The position numbers and the translations under genes were made by a program. From assembly GCA_017424205.1 (NCBI GenBank), contig JAFPAS010000170.1:1-8357 (forward strand): a DNA stretch of 8,357 nucleotides. Direction: 5' to 3'. This DNA is from Prevotella sp. (lineage in GTDB: Bacteria; Bacteroidota; Bacteroidia; Bacteroidales; Bacteroidaceae). Positions within the stretch are counted from its first letter, which is position 1. Every line of letters begins with the position of its first letter. This document shows positions 1 to 6,307 of this stretch, in pieces. The notes beneath the pieces are model-generated. The model ran no database searches, was not told the DNA's origin, and worked only from the letters and a program-made list of their open reading frames with translations.

Positions 1-50
1 CTCAGTGTGCAGCAACACAGAAGTACAGATATAACTAATCGTCTTGTCAT
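1..50 (-). CDS. Possible N-terminus of an exported protein, cut by the window edge
   Basis: An ATG on the minus strand at 50 opens a frame that stays open to the window edge and encodes 16 residues, MTRRLVISVLLCCCTL. Two arginines followed by a hydrophobic stretch with three cysteines look like a signal peptide, possibly a lipoprotein type, but the cleavage region is not visible. An in-frame TAA lies 24 nt upstream of the ATG, so the frame cannot begin much earlier. It lies 120 nt downstream of the coiled-coil gene and in the same orientation, so it could be the next gene of that transcription unit. No separate promoter was found. Only 50 nt are present, so chance is a real alternative. Confidence 0.4.
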   Translation of the reverse strand, partial: MTRRLVISVLLCCCTL

Positions 51-116
51 GTAGGGGGTGTGAGGGTGTTACAGATGCAGTTTATTCGCTATATGAAATC
101 AGAAATGCTGCAACGA

Positions 117-131
117 AATACTGACAGTATT
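117..131. repeat. 15-bp perfect palindrome between two minus-strand genes
   Basis: AATACTG-A-CAGTATT has 7-bp arms around a single central base. It sits between the stop codon of the coiled-coil gene and the start of the cut-off ORF at the left edge. It could be a protein-binding site or a small RNA hairpin. It has no T-run, so it does not look like a terminator. The function is unknown. Confidence 0.45.
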
Positions 132-170
132 GATGTTCTGATCAGCCTGTCTGCAATCAGGAATGCGGCT

Positions 171-1046
171 TTAGTTCAGCGTGAATGTGCGCGAACCAAT
201 CAGATTGCCGTCGCAGAAGATGCTTACGCGGTATGATCCCGCCATGAGTGCCTCAGCCACATTGCAGTATATGCCAACTGGAGTCTCTTGTCCTGTGTAT
301 TCGATAGTTTTCTTTGCAGAGTACTGTATCTCACGATTCTCGTATGCAGTAGAGCCAGCCACTGCGAGTGTGCTGCCTGACGGTGTCTTTATCTGCACAT
401 AGACAGTCTTGTTGCCAGCCTGAGCAGTTACGTTTTTCGCTATATTAAATGTCACGAAGAACTGTCGGCATTTCTTCAGTTTCTTTGCTGTCTTACCCTT
501 GCTTGTCTGCATCTGGAGGTTTATGGCAGTTGCGTCGAGCTGTGCAGCGATGGCAACCTTCTCTGAGAGCGATGCCTTCTCAGTGTTAAGTCCCTCTATC
601 TGGCGGTTTGCCTCTTCATATTGTCCGCGTATCTGTGTATTTTCTGCACGGAGATTCTGGTTAAGGCGGTTGAGCGAGTCAATCTCAATGATATAGCTAC
701 GGATGACGGCACGGCATGTAGCAAGCTCTTTCTTAAGGCGTGCAATCTCACGTGCGTCATTGCTTTTCACCTGCTTCAGCTCCTTCAGCAGTTCCTGGGT
801 GCGGAGCTGTTCCTTTGTCAGCTGTGCGACGAGTGAGTCGTTATTGATTCGTGTCTTCATCTCCGAGTACTGGTCAGCAAACTGCTGGTACTCATTTTCC
901 ATCTCCATCTTGTCGAGTTCTGCCAGTTCCTGCATTTCGGCATTGATGGTCTTCTGTTCGTTAAGACTCTGTGTGAGATAAGCCACTACGCCAATAAGGA
1001 GCAGAACGACAACAGCAAAAATCGGGATAATAACTTTTTTATTCAT
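171..1046 (-). CDS. Membrane-anchored coiled-coil protein of unknown function (Bacteroidales type)
   Basis: The 291-residue protein starts MNKKVIIP and has one hydrophobic helix at about residues 5-24, which is either a membrane anchor or an uncleaved signal. Residues about 27-170 are rich in E, K, Q and L with almost no Pro or Gly and read as a long coiled coil. A Lys-rich linker (about 183-193) leads to a C-terminal domain (about 195-291) with alternating hydrophobic residues, Gly turns and the stretch GNKTVYVQIKTPSG, which suggests a beta-sandwich. The expected topology is a short cytoplasmic tail, the anchor, and a periplasmic rod with a beta domain. I remember similar hypothetical proteins in Bacteroides and Prevotella but know no function for them. 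The start is supported by the promoter just upstream, which gives a leader of about 30 nt. Confidence 0.85.
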   Translation of the reverse strand: MNKKVIIPIFAVVVLLLIGVVAYLTQSLNEQKTINAEMQELAELDKMEMENEYQQFADQYSEMKTRINNDSLVAQLTKEQLRTQELLKELKQVKSNDAREIARLKKELATCRAVIRSYIIEIDSLNRLNQNLRAENTQIRGQYEEANRQIEGLNTEKASLSEKVAIAAQLDATAINLQMQTSKGKTAKKLKKCRQFFVTFNIAKNVTAQAGNKTVYVQIKTPSGSTLAVAGSTAYENREIQYSAKKTIEYTGQETPVGIYCNVAEALMAGSYRVSIFCDGNLIGSRTFTLN

Positions 1047-1083
1047 TCTTATGCTAATATTTTATTCTAATTGATTACGGCTG

Positions 1084-1114
1084 CAAAATTATTCAAAATA
1101 ATTTAATTGACAAA
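1084..1114 (-). promoter_or_regulatory. Bacteroidetes-type promoter of the coiled-coil gene
   Basis: Read on the minus strand, TTTG (1114-1111), 19 bp, then TAATTTTG (1091-1084) fit the -33/-7 consensus TTTG-N19-TAnnTTTG without mismatch. Transcription would begin near 1077, leaving a leader of about 30 nt before the ATG at 1046. Confidence 0.7.
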
Positions 1115-1244
1115 AATTTTTTTTGTATCAAATCGGTTTCTTTTTGAGAATTTAAACTTTATAGCGTATTTTGAAACAAATAATGTACTTTTCAGACATA
1201 TTTTATAACGCGAAGTTAGTAAAACTACACATAATGGGTGTCAA

Positions 1245-1274
1245 AGTTGGTCTGTCAGGTCTGACATTCCAACT
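1245..1274. repeat. Two-tier inverted repeat (stem-loop or operator-like)
   Basis: The outer arms AGTTGG (1245-1250) and CCAACT (1269-1274) enclose the inner arms TGTCAG (1253-1258) and CTGACA (1261-1266). The tiers are separated by a symmetric 2x2 mismatch (TC/TT). As RNA this makes a 6-bp plus 5-bp stem with a GGTC loop. As DNA the inner part is a 14-bp palindrome. The sequence shows no function. Candidates are a terminator/processing hairpin for oxyR readthrough, part of a small RNA, or a protein site. Confidence 0.5.
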
Positions 1275-1296
1275 GATTTTCTGCGATTTATTTAAG

Positions 1297-1326
1297 GTGG
1301 GTTCTATAAATCCCCACAGTTTTTTA
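1297..1326 (+). terminator. Hairpin followed by T-run (terminator-like, plus strand)
   Basis: GTGGG (1297-1301) pairs with CCCAC (1313-1317) across an 11-nt loop, followed by AG and six T residues. This resembles an intrinsic terminator for plus-strand transcription, yet no plus-strand gene lies upstream. It could end a short non-coding RNA that includes the stem-loop at 1245-1274, or be chance. No good plus-strand promoter was found in 1115-1245. Confidence 0.3.
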
Positions 1327-1537
1327 ATATTGGTGAGAGCTTAATAAATTTTAGTCGCAAAATTGTTTTTTACCCGCCTCTTTTTACCACTCGTATCGGT
1401 CGTGCAGCCCGCTACACTCCCTCTTTGGCAGACAACAACAGCTTGACCAAATTTCAATTTCCGACAAAGCAAATTAATAGAATCAACCTTAACAGATTTC
1501 ACGTCACGACATCAGAAATTTGAATATTTTCCAAAAG

Positions 1538-1647
1538 GCAGTCTTTGGGCATGCAAGAAGCAGTCTTTTGCCATGCAAGAAGCAGTCTTTTGTCATGCAA
1601 GAAGCAGTCTTTTACACAGTAAAATGCAGTCTTTCATTTTAACAGTA
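1538..1647. repeat. Five-unit tandem repeat with exact 22-bp period
   Basis: GCAGTCTTT begins at 1538, 1560, 1582, 1604 and 1626, exactly 22 bp apart. The first three units are nearly identical and continue with GCATGCAAGAA, CCATGCAAGAA or TCATGCAAGAA after a short variable step. The last two keep only the GCAGTCTTT head and diverge in the tail, so the array decays toward oxyR. It begins 27 bp past the oxyR stop and could lie in its 3' untranslated RNA. It is not a CRISPR array because there are no unique spacers. From memory, similar short tandem repeats with a CAAAAGAC core are common between genes in Prevotella. Confidence 0.85.
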
Positions 1648-1673
1648 ACAGCGAAGAGGTAAAAGCCATGCTG

Positions 1674-2603
1674 TCATCTGAGTTTTACGCCGTATTTTCG
1701 CACCCTCTCGGCAATCATCTTCTCAGGGATGATAAGTTTCAGAGTGTCAGTAACGGTATTGATGGTACGTTCGCGCACATAGTCATGGCGTATGTAAAGC
1801 GAGACGCTGCGCTGCGACAGATGATCGCCATCTATGCGGCGTACATTGGCACGCTGACGCTCGTCGAGCAGCGGGAGATGCATCTCAGGAATGATGGTGA
1901 AGCCGCCATTCTCATCGACTATGCGTATGAGCGTATCGATTGTTCCAGCCTCGTATATATGCCGTCCCTTGTCGCGTGCCTTGCAGAAGCTGAATGCGCT
2001 CTCACGCAGACACTGTGCGTCGCGCATTATCCACATATTTTCGTGCTCCAGATTCTCAGGCTTAAACACTGGCAGCTTACGCCAGCAACTCTCAGAGAGA
2101 TACACCCAGAATGGCTCTGTATAAAGCGGGATTTCATAGACTCCGGCTACAGCATTACCGCTGATTGCGATGCCGGCATCTATTTCACCGCGCAGAAGTG
2201 AGGCTATCATATCAGAAACCTTAAGTTCCTTGATAGCCAAATCTACAAATGGATAACGCTCAACATAATTGCGGATGAACTGCGGAAGGATGTAAGGTGC
2301 TATAGTCGGACCGACAGACAAAGCGAGTGTGCCAGACACAACATCCTTATTCTCGCTAACGATTTCTTCTATACGGCGGCTTTCTGCTATGACACGCTCA
2401 GCCTGGCGTATTATCTTCTCGCCTATAGCTGTAGGCATCACACTCTTATTGCTGCGTTCGAAGATGCGCACGTCAAGCTCTTCTTCTAACTTCTGCAGCA
2501 TAGCGCTTAACGTAGGCTGTGACACCTGGCATGCCTCCGATGCTTTAGCAAAACTGCGGTAAGCATCAATCGCTATAACATATTTTAATTGTTGTAGGGT
2601 CAT
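1674..2603 (-). CDS. oxyR: Hydrogen peroxide-sensing LysR-family regulator OxyR
   Basis: The 309-residue protein is close in length to E. coli OxyR. The N-terminal winged helix-turn-helix covers about residues 1-60, with the LysR signature around SFAKASEACQVSQPTLSAML. The substrate-type sensor domain runs from about 90 to 300. Two cysteines, C198 and C207, sit in CLRESAFSFC, the same spacing as the disulfide-forming C199 and C208 of E. coli OxyR (CLRDQAMGFC). GPTIAPYILP matches the E. coli segment that holds T100, which lies near the peroxide-binding site. It should therefore activate or repress peroxide-defence genes when oxidised. It is transcribed divergently from the Fe-S protein/thioredoxin operon, and their promoters overlap, which suggests it controls that operon and itself. 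The ATG at 2603 has a promoter about 20 bp upstream. Confidence 0.93.
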   Translation of the reverse strand: MTLQQLKYVIAIDAYRSFAKASEACQVSQPTLSAMLQKLEEELDVRIFERSNKSVMPTAIGEKIIRQAERVIAESRRIEEIVSENKDVVSGTLALSVGPTIAPYILPQFIRNYVERYPFVDLAIKELKVSDMIASLLRGEIDAGIAISGNAVAGVYEIPLYTEPFWVYLSESCWRKLPVFKPENLEHENMWIMRDAQCLRESAFSFCKARDKGRHIYEAGTIDTLIRIVDENGGFTIIPEMHLPLLDERQRANVRRIDGDHLSQRSVSLYIRHDYVRERTINTVTDTLKLIIPEKMIAERVRKYGVKLR

Positions 2604-2623
2604 AATAATAGAAATAATTTATG

Positions 2624-2654
2624 CAAAGATAACGAAAATAATTTGCAGGACAAG
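2624..2654 (-). promoter_or_regulatory. Promoter of oxyR
   Basis: On the minus strand, CTTG (2654-2651), 19 bp, then TATCTTTG (2631-2624) match the Bacteroidetes consensus, with one mismatch in the -33 box. The start site would be near 2617, giving a very short leader. ATAG-N7-TTAT at 2608-2622 lies at that start site and is one base off the ATAG-N7-CTAT half-site known for E. coli OxyR. This is a weak autoregulation hint. Confidence 0.6.
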
Positions 2655-2673
2655 AAAGGATTGTATAATTTTG
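2642..2673 (+). promoter_or_regulatory. Promoter of the Fe-S protein/thioredoxin operon
   Basis: TTTG (2642-2645), 20 bp, then TAATTTTG (2666-2673) fit the Bacteroidetes promoter consensus. Transcription would begin near 2680, with an A-rich leader of about 25 nt before the ATG at 2705. The -33 region overlaps the -33 region of the divergent oxyR promoter, so the two probably compete or share a regulator. Confidence 0.68.
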
Positions 2674-2704
2674 CAGCAGAAACAAGAAAAAACAATAAGT
2701 TGGC

Positions 2705-3409
2705 ATGAACAAACAAAGATTTCATAAACATTTCGCGCATAAAGGAGCCCCAATCTACTGGATTATTATCGCATATCTCATAATCGGATATTTCTTTCCT
2801 GCGGTTGGTTTGCTTGCTCTGATCTGCATGATTGGCCCTGTCGTGATGGCAGTGAAGCGCGGACGCTGGTGGTGCGGCAATGCATGTCCGAGAGGCAATC
2901 TCTACGACAAGGTATTTTCGAGATTCTCTCCACATCGTCAGATTCCAGCTTTCATGCGTAGCAAAGCGTTCAGAGCATTGATGCTTGTAGTGATTTTTAC
3001 GGTATTCGGCACTCAGATGTATTATGCTTGGGGCGACTGGAACGGCATGGGACGTGTGTTCTGGAATATCATTCTTGCAACAACCATCGTCGGGATAGTA
3101 TTATCGCTCACGATTGCGCCTCGTGCCTGGTGTTCGTTCTGCCCGATGGGAACACTCTCTGCATGTGTCACGCCGAAGGCAGACAGACTGCCTGACACTA
3201 TAAAGACGGTGAGTGTGGGCGATGAGTGCAATGCGAAATGCAAGCTTTGCGCAAAGGTATGTCCGATGCAGCTTACGCCTTACGAGGGCAAAGGAAAAGA
3301 AACAGGATTCTTTCATACTGACTGCATAAAATGCGGAACATGCGCTACGGCGTGCCCGCTTAAAACAATCAAATTATCAACCCCTTTAAAACAACACAAC
3401 TATGGCTAA
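2705..3409 (+). CDS. NapH-like membrane 4Fe-4S polyferredoxin
   Basis: The 234-residue protein has hydrophobic segments at about 17-50, 90-106 and 118-138, and four groups of cysteines. Two short Cys-Pro motifs flank the membrane helices, as in NapH/CcoG/RnfE-type proteins: CGNACP (57-62) and CSFCP (143-147). Two 4Fe-4S motifs follow near the C-terminus: CNAKCKLCAKVCP (175-187) and CIKCGTCATACP (207-218). It probably moves electrons between a membrane donor and a soluble partner; the partners are not shown by the sequence. No nitrate-reductase genes are nearby, so a Nap role is unlikely. Its last 8 nt overlap the thioredoxin start, which suggests coupled translation and a shared redox task. 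The divergent oxyR suggests peroxide-linked control. The ATG at 2705 fits the promoter. Confidence 0.85.
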   Translation: MNKQRFHKHFAHKGAPIYWIIIAYLIIGYFFPAVGLLALICMIGPVVMAVKRGRWWCGNACPRGNLYDKVFSRFSPHRQIPAFMRSKAFRALMLVVIFTVFGTQMYYAWGDWNGMGRVFWNIILATTIVGIVLSLTIAPRAWCSFCPMGTLSACVTPKADRLPDTIKTVSVGDECNAKCKLCAKVCPMQLTPYEGKGKETGFFHTDCIKCGTCATACPLKTIKLSTPLKQHNYG

Positions 3410-3728
3410 CATTAAAGATTATCAGCAGTTCCTTCGTGGATACGACTACACTGGCAAAACGCCTGTTATAATTGATTTCTATGCTACATGGTGCGGCCCA
3501 TGCCGTTCGCTTGCACCACTAATTGAAAAGCTCGCAGACGAGTTTGAGGGACGAGTGAAAGTACTGAAAGTAGACGTAGATAAAAACGTTGCTCTGGCAG
3601 AGGCTGCACGCATACAGTCTATACCGACTCTGTTCTTCATATCTAAAGATGGCGAGATAGAGCGTCAGATTGGCGGAATGTCATACGGAGCGCTACAGCA
3701 GAAAGCTGAAGAGCTGCTAAAGAAATAG
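3402..3728 (+). CDS. trx: Thioredoxin
   Basis: The 108-residue protein is the size of a classical single-domain thioredoxin. It has the active-site motif WCGPC (W30-C34, redox cysteines C31 and C34), the preceding strand VIIDFYAT, the conserved VDVD segment (57-60), and the cis-proline in SIPT (P75). There is no signal peptide, so it should act in the cytoplasm as a dithiol reductant for peroxiredoxins, reductases or damaged proteins. The ATG overlaps the end of the Fe-S protein gene (stop at 3407-3409), and a strong terminator follows, making a clean two-gene operon. Divergent oxyR suggests induction by peroxide. Which thioredoxin paralogue this is cannot be told here. Confidence 0.95.
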   Translation: MANIKDYQQFLRGYDYTGKTPVIIDFYATWCGPCRSLAPLIEKLADEFEGRVKVLKVDVDKNVALAEAARIQSIPTLFFISKDGEIERQIGGMSYGALQQKAEELLKK

Positions 3729-3752
3729 TTATTTTGAGACACTAAGACTTAC

Positions 3753-3787
3753 AATGGGATGCTATCACTGCATCCCATTTTTGTTTA
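3753..3787 (+). terminator. Intrinsic terminator of the Fe-S protein/thioredoxin operon
   Basis: The 10-bp perfect stem AATGGGATGC / GCATCCCATT (3753-3762 with 3770-3779) has a 7-nt loop and is followed by a T-rich run (TTTTTGTTT). It starts 24 nt after the thioredoxin stop. Confidence 0.88.
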
Positions 3788-3969
3788 TCAGGAAGTTATC
3801 ATGCACTGATTGAGAAGGCGTGTCTGCTGCATCATGATTAAAACGGCAGCATATCATAAGACATAGGCCTCGTATCATTAATTTCAAGAAATCGCGAGGT
3901 TTAGAATATATCCACCAGAACAGATAATACAGAAAAATGCCCTTTGCTCACAAATTTTCTGTGTTTTCC
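3788..3969. other. Gene-free stretch between thioredoxin and the SH3-like protein gene
   Basis: Together with the terminator and promoter around it, about 350 bp (3729-4079) carry no credible gene. Two small inverted repeats are visible: CCTCG...CGAGG around 3870-3900, and ACAGAAAA (3929-3936) with TTTTCTGT (3955-3962). Neither has a clear role. Confidence 0.5.
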
Positions 3970-4000
3970 TTTTATATTATTATTTAAATATGTATCTTTG
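3970..4000 (+). promoter_or_regulatory. Promoter of the SH3-like secreted protein gene
   Basis: TATCTTTG (3993-4000) is a perfect -7 element. The -33 position 19 bp upstream reads TTTT (3970-3973), one base off TTTG. The predicted start near 4007 gives a leader of about 73 nt, with A-rich sequence and no Shine-Dalgarno motif. Confidence 0.55.
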
Positions 4001-4079
4001 CATAGGAATGAATATATGAAACAGAACATGCAATCATTAATATCATATTCTTAAACCTTTCAATAATAACCTCAAATCT

Positions 4080-4961
4080 ATGAAAAAACTATTATCGGCT
4101 ATGCATATAGCATTATTCATGCTTATCGCAGGGTTTGCATCAACTGCTCTTGCACAGAATACCGGCTACGAGATTACGATGCCAAAAATCGGAAAAATCA
4201 TCACTGTCACCAAAAACGGAGTGAATCTGCGCAAAGCTCCTAACGCCCAGGCACCACGAATGGTGTGGGTATGCCAAAGCGAAACAGACAATTGCTGGTA
4301 TACATGGAGCAACGAAAGAAAACTGCCTGGTCATGACTATTCTCCGATGTCTGCCGGACAGGGAACATACTACCTCGTTGTAAGCGAAACACCGCAATGG
4401 TACGGCATCACTGTTTCTGGACTAACAGCGTATATTTCAAAACAGTTTGCAAAAGAGGTTACTACGACTCCGATTACTCCGGAAACGCTTCGCAAAACAG
4501 GATACTTTGGTTACGACATGAAACAGGCGCCAGGTATAAGCACTGGAAAATATAAAGGATATGTCATGCTTAACATCGCTGGCTTTGAGTCTGACGGCTG
4601 TTTGATTGGACATATACATAATGGTCTTGTTGTGTTCACACATAACGTGCCGTTATATCCAAGCTTCTCTGCAGAAACGGTTACACCTGCTCTCACTAAG
4701 AGTGAGTCAGGATACGGCTGGAACCTGACATACGGCAAAAGCGCATCGCTGAGCGAGACAGACGATTTCGGCACAAGAATACTTGACGTGAACAAGATTG
4801 GCGATAAGACATTCGCTGAGATTCTGCGTGTTTCAGGCGCTACGACTAAGGCAAACGAGTCTGTCACTATCTATGCCAACATAAATGGTGAGATAAAGAT
4901 GATTGCTGAGATTAGCGTTAAGGATATCCCTATACAGAACAGAGTGATGGTTAGATTCTAA
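4080..4961 (+). CDS. Secreted protein with N-terminal SH3-like domain, function unknown
   Basis: The 293-residue protein begins with a clear signal peptide: MKKLL, a hydrophobic core, and a likely cleavage at ALA/QN after residue 25. It should therefore be periplasmic or surface-exposed. Residues about 38-125 look like a bacterial SH3-type domain: ITVTKNGVNLRKAPN opens it, and WYGITVSGLTAYISKQF closes it with the usual Trp-Tyr and Gly-x-x-x-Tyr-Ile pattern. C65 and C72 sit within this domain and could form a disulfide after export. Residues about 130-293 form a second region that I do not recognise, rich in beta-forming residues. No peptidase motif such as NlpC/P60 Cys-His was found. Such SH3 domains often bind cell-wall peptides, but that is family knowledge and is not shown here. 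The gene is transcribed alone, between its own promoter and a terminator. Confidence 0.85.
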   Translation: MKKLLSAMHIALFMLIAGFASTALAQNTGYEITMPKIGKIITVTKNGVNLRKAPNAQAPRMVWVCQSETDNCWYTWSNERKLPGHDYSPMSAGQGTYYLVVSETPQWYGITVSGLTAYISKQFAKEVTTTPITPETLRKTGYFGYDMKQAPGISTGKYKGYVMLNIAGFESDGCLIGHIHNGLVVFTHNVPLYPSFSAETVTPALTKSESGYGWNLTYGKSASLSETDDFGTRILDVNKIGDKTFAEILRVSGATTKANESVTIYANINGEIKMIAEISVKDIPIQNRVMVRF

Positions 4962-5004
4962 AGTCGCATCAGACTTATAGCGAATACTAAACACATATAA
5001 ACAG

Positions 5005-5040
5005 ATAAGGCGAACTGATGTCAGTTCGCCTTATTTGTTT
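5005..5040. terminator. Convergent terminator between the SH3-like gene and mrp
   Basis: The perfect 13-bp stem ATAAGGCGAACTG / CAGTTCGCCTTAT (5005-5017 with 5022-5034) has the loop ATGT. On the plus strand TTGTTT follows. On the minus strand the sequence after the stem, CTGTTTATATG, is also T-rich. It lies 43 nt after the plus-strand stop and 79 nt after the mrp stop, so it could serve both genes. Confidence 0.85.
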
Positions 5041-5113
5041 ATGTTGTCCGTTCAGATTATTTATGTCGTCTTAACGATTTACGCTCAAACACATATGCTT
5101 CCATATGACTGAA

Positions 5114-6187
5114 CTATTCCTTTATCAAGCGTGCCTTTGATGCTACAGCCTGGGCAAGAGCGAGGAATGCCTGGCCCACTGGCGAAGCCACATCCATTGC
5201 TGCAGGACGGCCGTTATCGCCATTCTCGCAAACACTCTGCACGATAGGAAGTTGTGCAAGCAAAGGCAGCGAGAGCTGTTCTGCCAGGTTCTTACATCCG
5301 TCTTTTCCGAAGATATAATACTTATTTTCTGGAAGTTCGGCTGGTGTGAAGTATGCCATATTCTCTATGAGTCCGAGAATAGGCACCCTGACCTTGTCGT
5401 TCTGGTACATATCTATACCCTTGCGTGCATCTGCAAGTGCCACCGCCTGAGGTGTAGATACTATCACTGCACCTGTTATCTTCAGTAATTGCAGAAGCGA
5501 GAGGTGTATATCGCTGGTTCCTGGAGGCGTGTCGAGTATGAGAAAATCGAGTTCTCCCCAATTAGCATCAGCAATAAGCTGTTTCAATGCAGAGCATGCC
5601 ATGCCGCCACGCCACAGAGTGGCTGTCTCTGGCGACACAAAGAAACCGATAGATAGCAACTTCACGCCATAAGCCTCAACGGGCTCGATAAGCTGGCGTC
5701 CGTCTACATCAATTGCGTACGGGCGAGCGTCCTCGCATCCGAACATCTTAGGCATTGACGGTCCGAAGATATCAGTATCAAGCAGTCCGACACTATAGCC
5801 AAGACGTGCAAGCGACACTGCAAGATTTGCTGAGACAGTAGACTTGCCGACACCGCCCTTGCCAGAACTTACGGCAATGATATTCTTCACCTGCGGCAGC
5901 AGCGGTTCGTCTTTCGGACGTGGCTTTGTCTTGAATTCCGTCTTTATCGTAACATCGACATCCTTGCTGACATAATAATGTATAGCAGCCTCTGCTGCCT
6001 TTAGTGTAGACTTCAGGAATGGGTCAGTCTCTTTAGGGAATAGCAGTGTGAATGTCACCGACATGCCATTGATTCGCACATCGTCAACAAGCATTTCGCT
6101 CTCTATGAGGTTTTTCTTTGTACCAGCATACATTACCGTAGCCAGTGCATCAGTGATTAGCTTTGGATATAACGTCACTTTCTCCAT
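5114..6187 (-). CDS. mrp: Mrp/ApbC-type P-loop ATPase, putative Fe-S cluster carrier
   Basis: I place the start at the ATG at 6187 (MEKVTLYPK, 357 residues). The frame is open to 6277, but those 30 extra residues do not look like the family and would run into the hairpin behind purT. Residues about 1-75 form the MIP18/DUF59-like domain. Residues about 100-357 form the Mrp ATPase: the deviant Walker A SSGKGGVGKST (107-117, signature K110, catalytic K115), DTDIFGPSMP (137 on), RGGM (193-196), and DTPPGTSD (219 on). The family assembles or carries 4Fe-4S clusters in the cytoplasm. The usual CxxC after the ENM motif is absent; the segment reads ENMAYFTPAELPENKYY, so cluster binding by those cysteines is not possible. 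It shares the strand with purT 120 nt upstream. A small inverted repeat, ACAAG/CTTGT (6207-6220), lies in its leader. No clear promoter was seen. Confidence 0.88.
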   Translation of the reverse strand: MEKVTLYPKLITDALATVMYAGTKKNLIESEMLVDDVRINGMSVTFTLLFPKETDPFLKSTLKAAEAAIHYYVSKDVDVTIKTEFKTKPRPKDEPLLPQVKNIIAVSSGKGGVGKSTVSANLAVSLARLGYSVGLLDTDIFGPSMPKMFGCEDARPYAIDVDGRQLIEPVEAYGVKLLSIGFFVSPETATLWRGGMACSALKQLIADANWGELDFLILDTPPGTSDIHLSLLQLLKITGAVIVSTPQAVALADARKGIDMYQNDKVRVPILGLIENMAYFTPAELPENKYYIFGKDGCKNLAEQLSLPLLAQLPIVQSVCENGDNGRPAAMDVASPVGQAFLALAQAVASKARLIKE

Positions 6188-6254
6188 TAGTGTATTATTT
6201 TTGCTGACAAGCAGACTTGTTAATGTGTTGACATATTTACTGGCTGACAAACAA

Positions 6255-6283
6255 ACGGCAGTGCCAACATACTGCACTGCCGT
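6255..6283 (-). terminator. Hairpin behind purT, likely terminator
   Basis: A perfect 10-bp stem, ACGGCAGTGC (6255-6264) with GCACTGCCGT (6274-6283), has a 9-nt loop. Read in the purT direction it is followed by TTGTTTGTC, a modest U-rich tail. It lies 24 nt past the purT stop and may limit readthrough into mrp rather than abolish it. Confidence 0.65.
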
Positions 6284-6307
6284 CTGTTCGTCAAGTAATA
6301 TATTTTT

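Larger units (their letters stand above)
1115..1673. other. Gene-free interval of about 560 bp between the coiled-coil gene and oxyR
   Basis: No credible coding frame was found on either strand. The interval is AT-rich up to about 1400. It holds an inverted repeat (1245-1274), a hairpin followed by a T-run (1297-1326), and a tandem repeat array (1538-1647). It lies downstream of oxyR and upstream of the coiled-coil gene promoter, both on the minus strand, so oxyR transcripts may run into it. No convincing oxyR terminator was seen close to the stop codon. Confidence 0.6.

Noticed and set aside
1538..1647. CRISPR array
   Set aside because: The period is only 22 bp with no unique spacers, and no cas genes are present.
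1668..2201. Long plus-strand open frame (177 codons) opposite oxyR
   Set aside because: It lies entirely antisense to a strongly supported OxyR, has no promoter, and its protein has no recognisable features.
2705..3409. Part of a periplasmic nitrate reductase (Nap) system
   Set aside because: The protein resembles NapH, but no napA, napB, napG or napD lies beside it; the neighbours are oxyR and thioredoxin.
6188..6277. N-terminal 30-residue extension of Mrp
   Set aside because: The extension does not resemble the family, ends in the stem of the purT terminator hairpin, and the ATG at 6187 gives the usual Mrp start.
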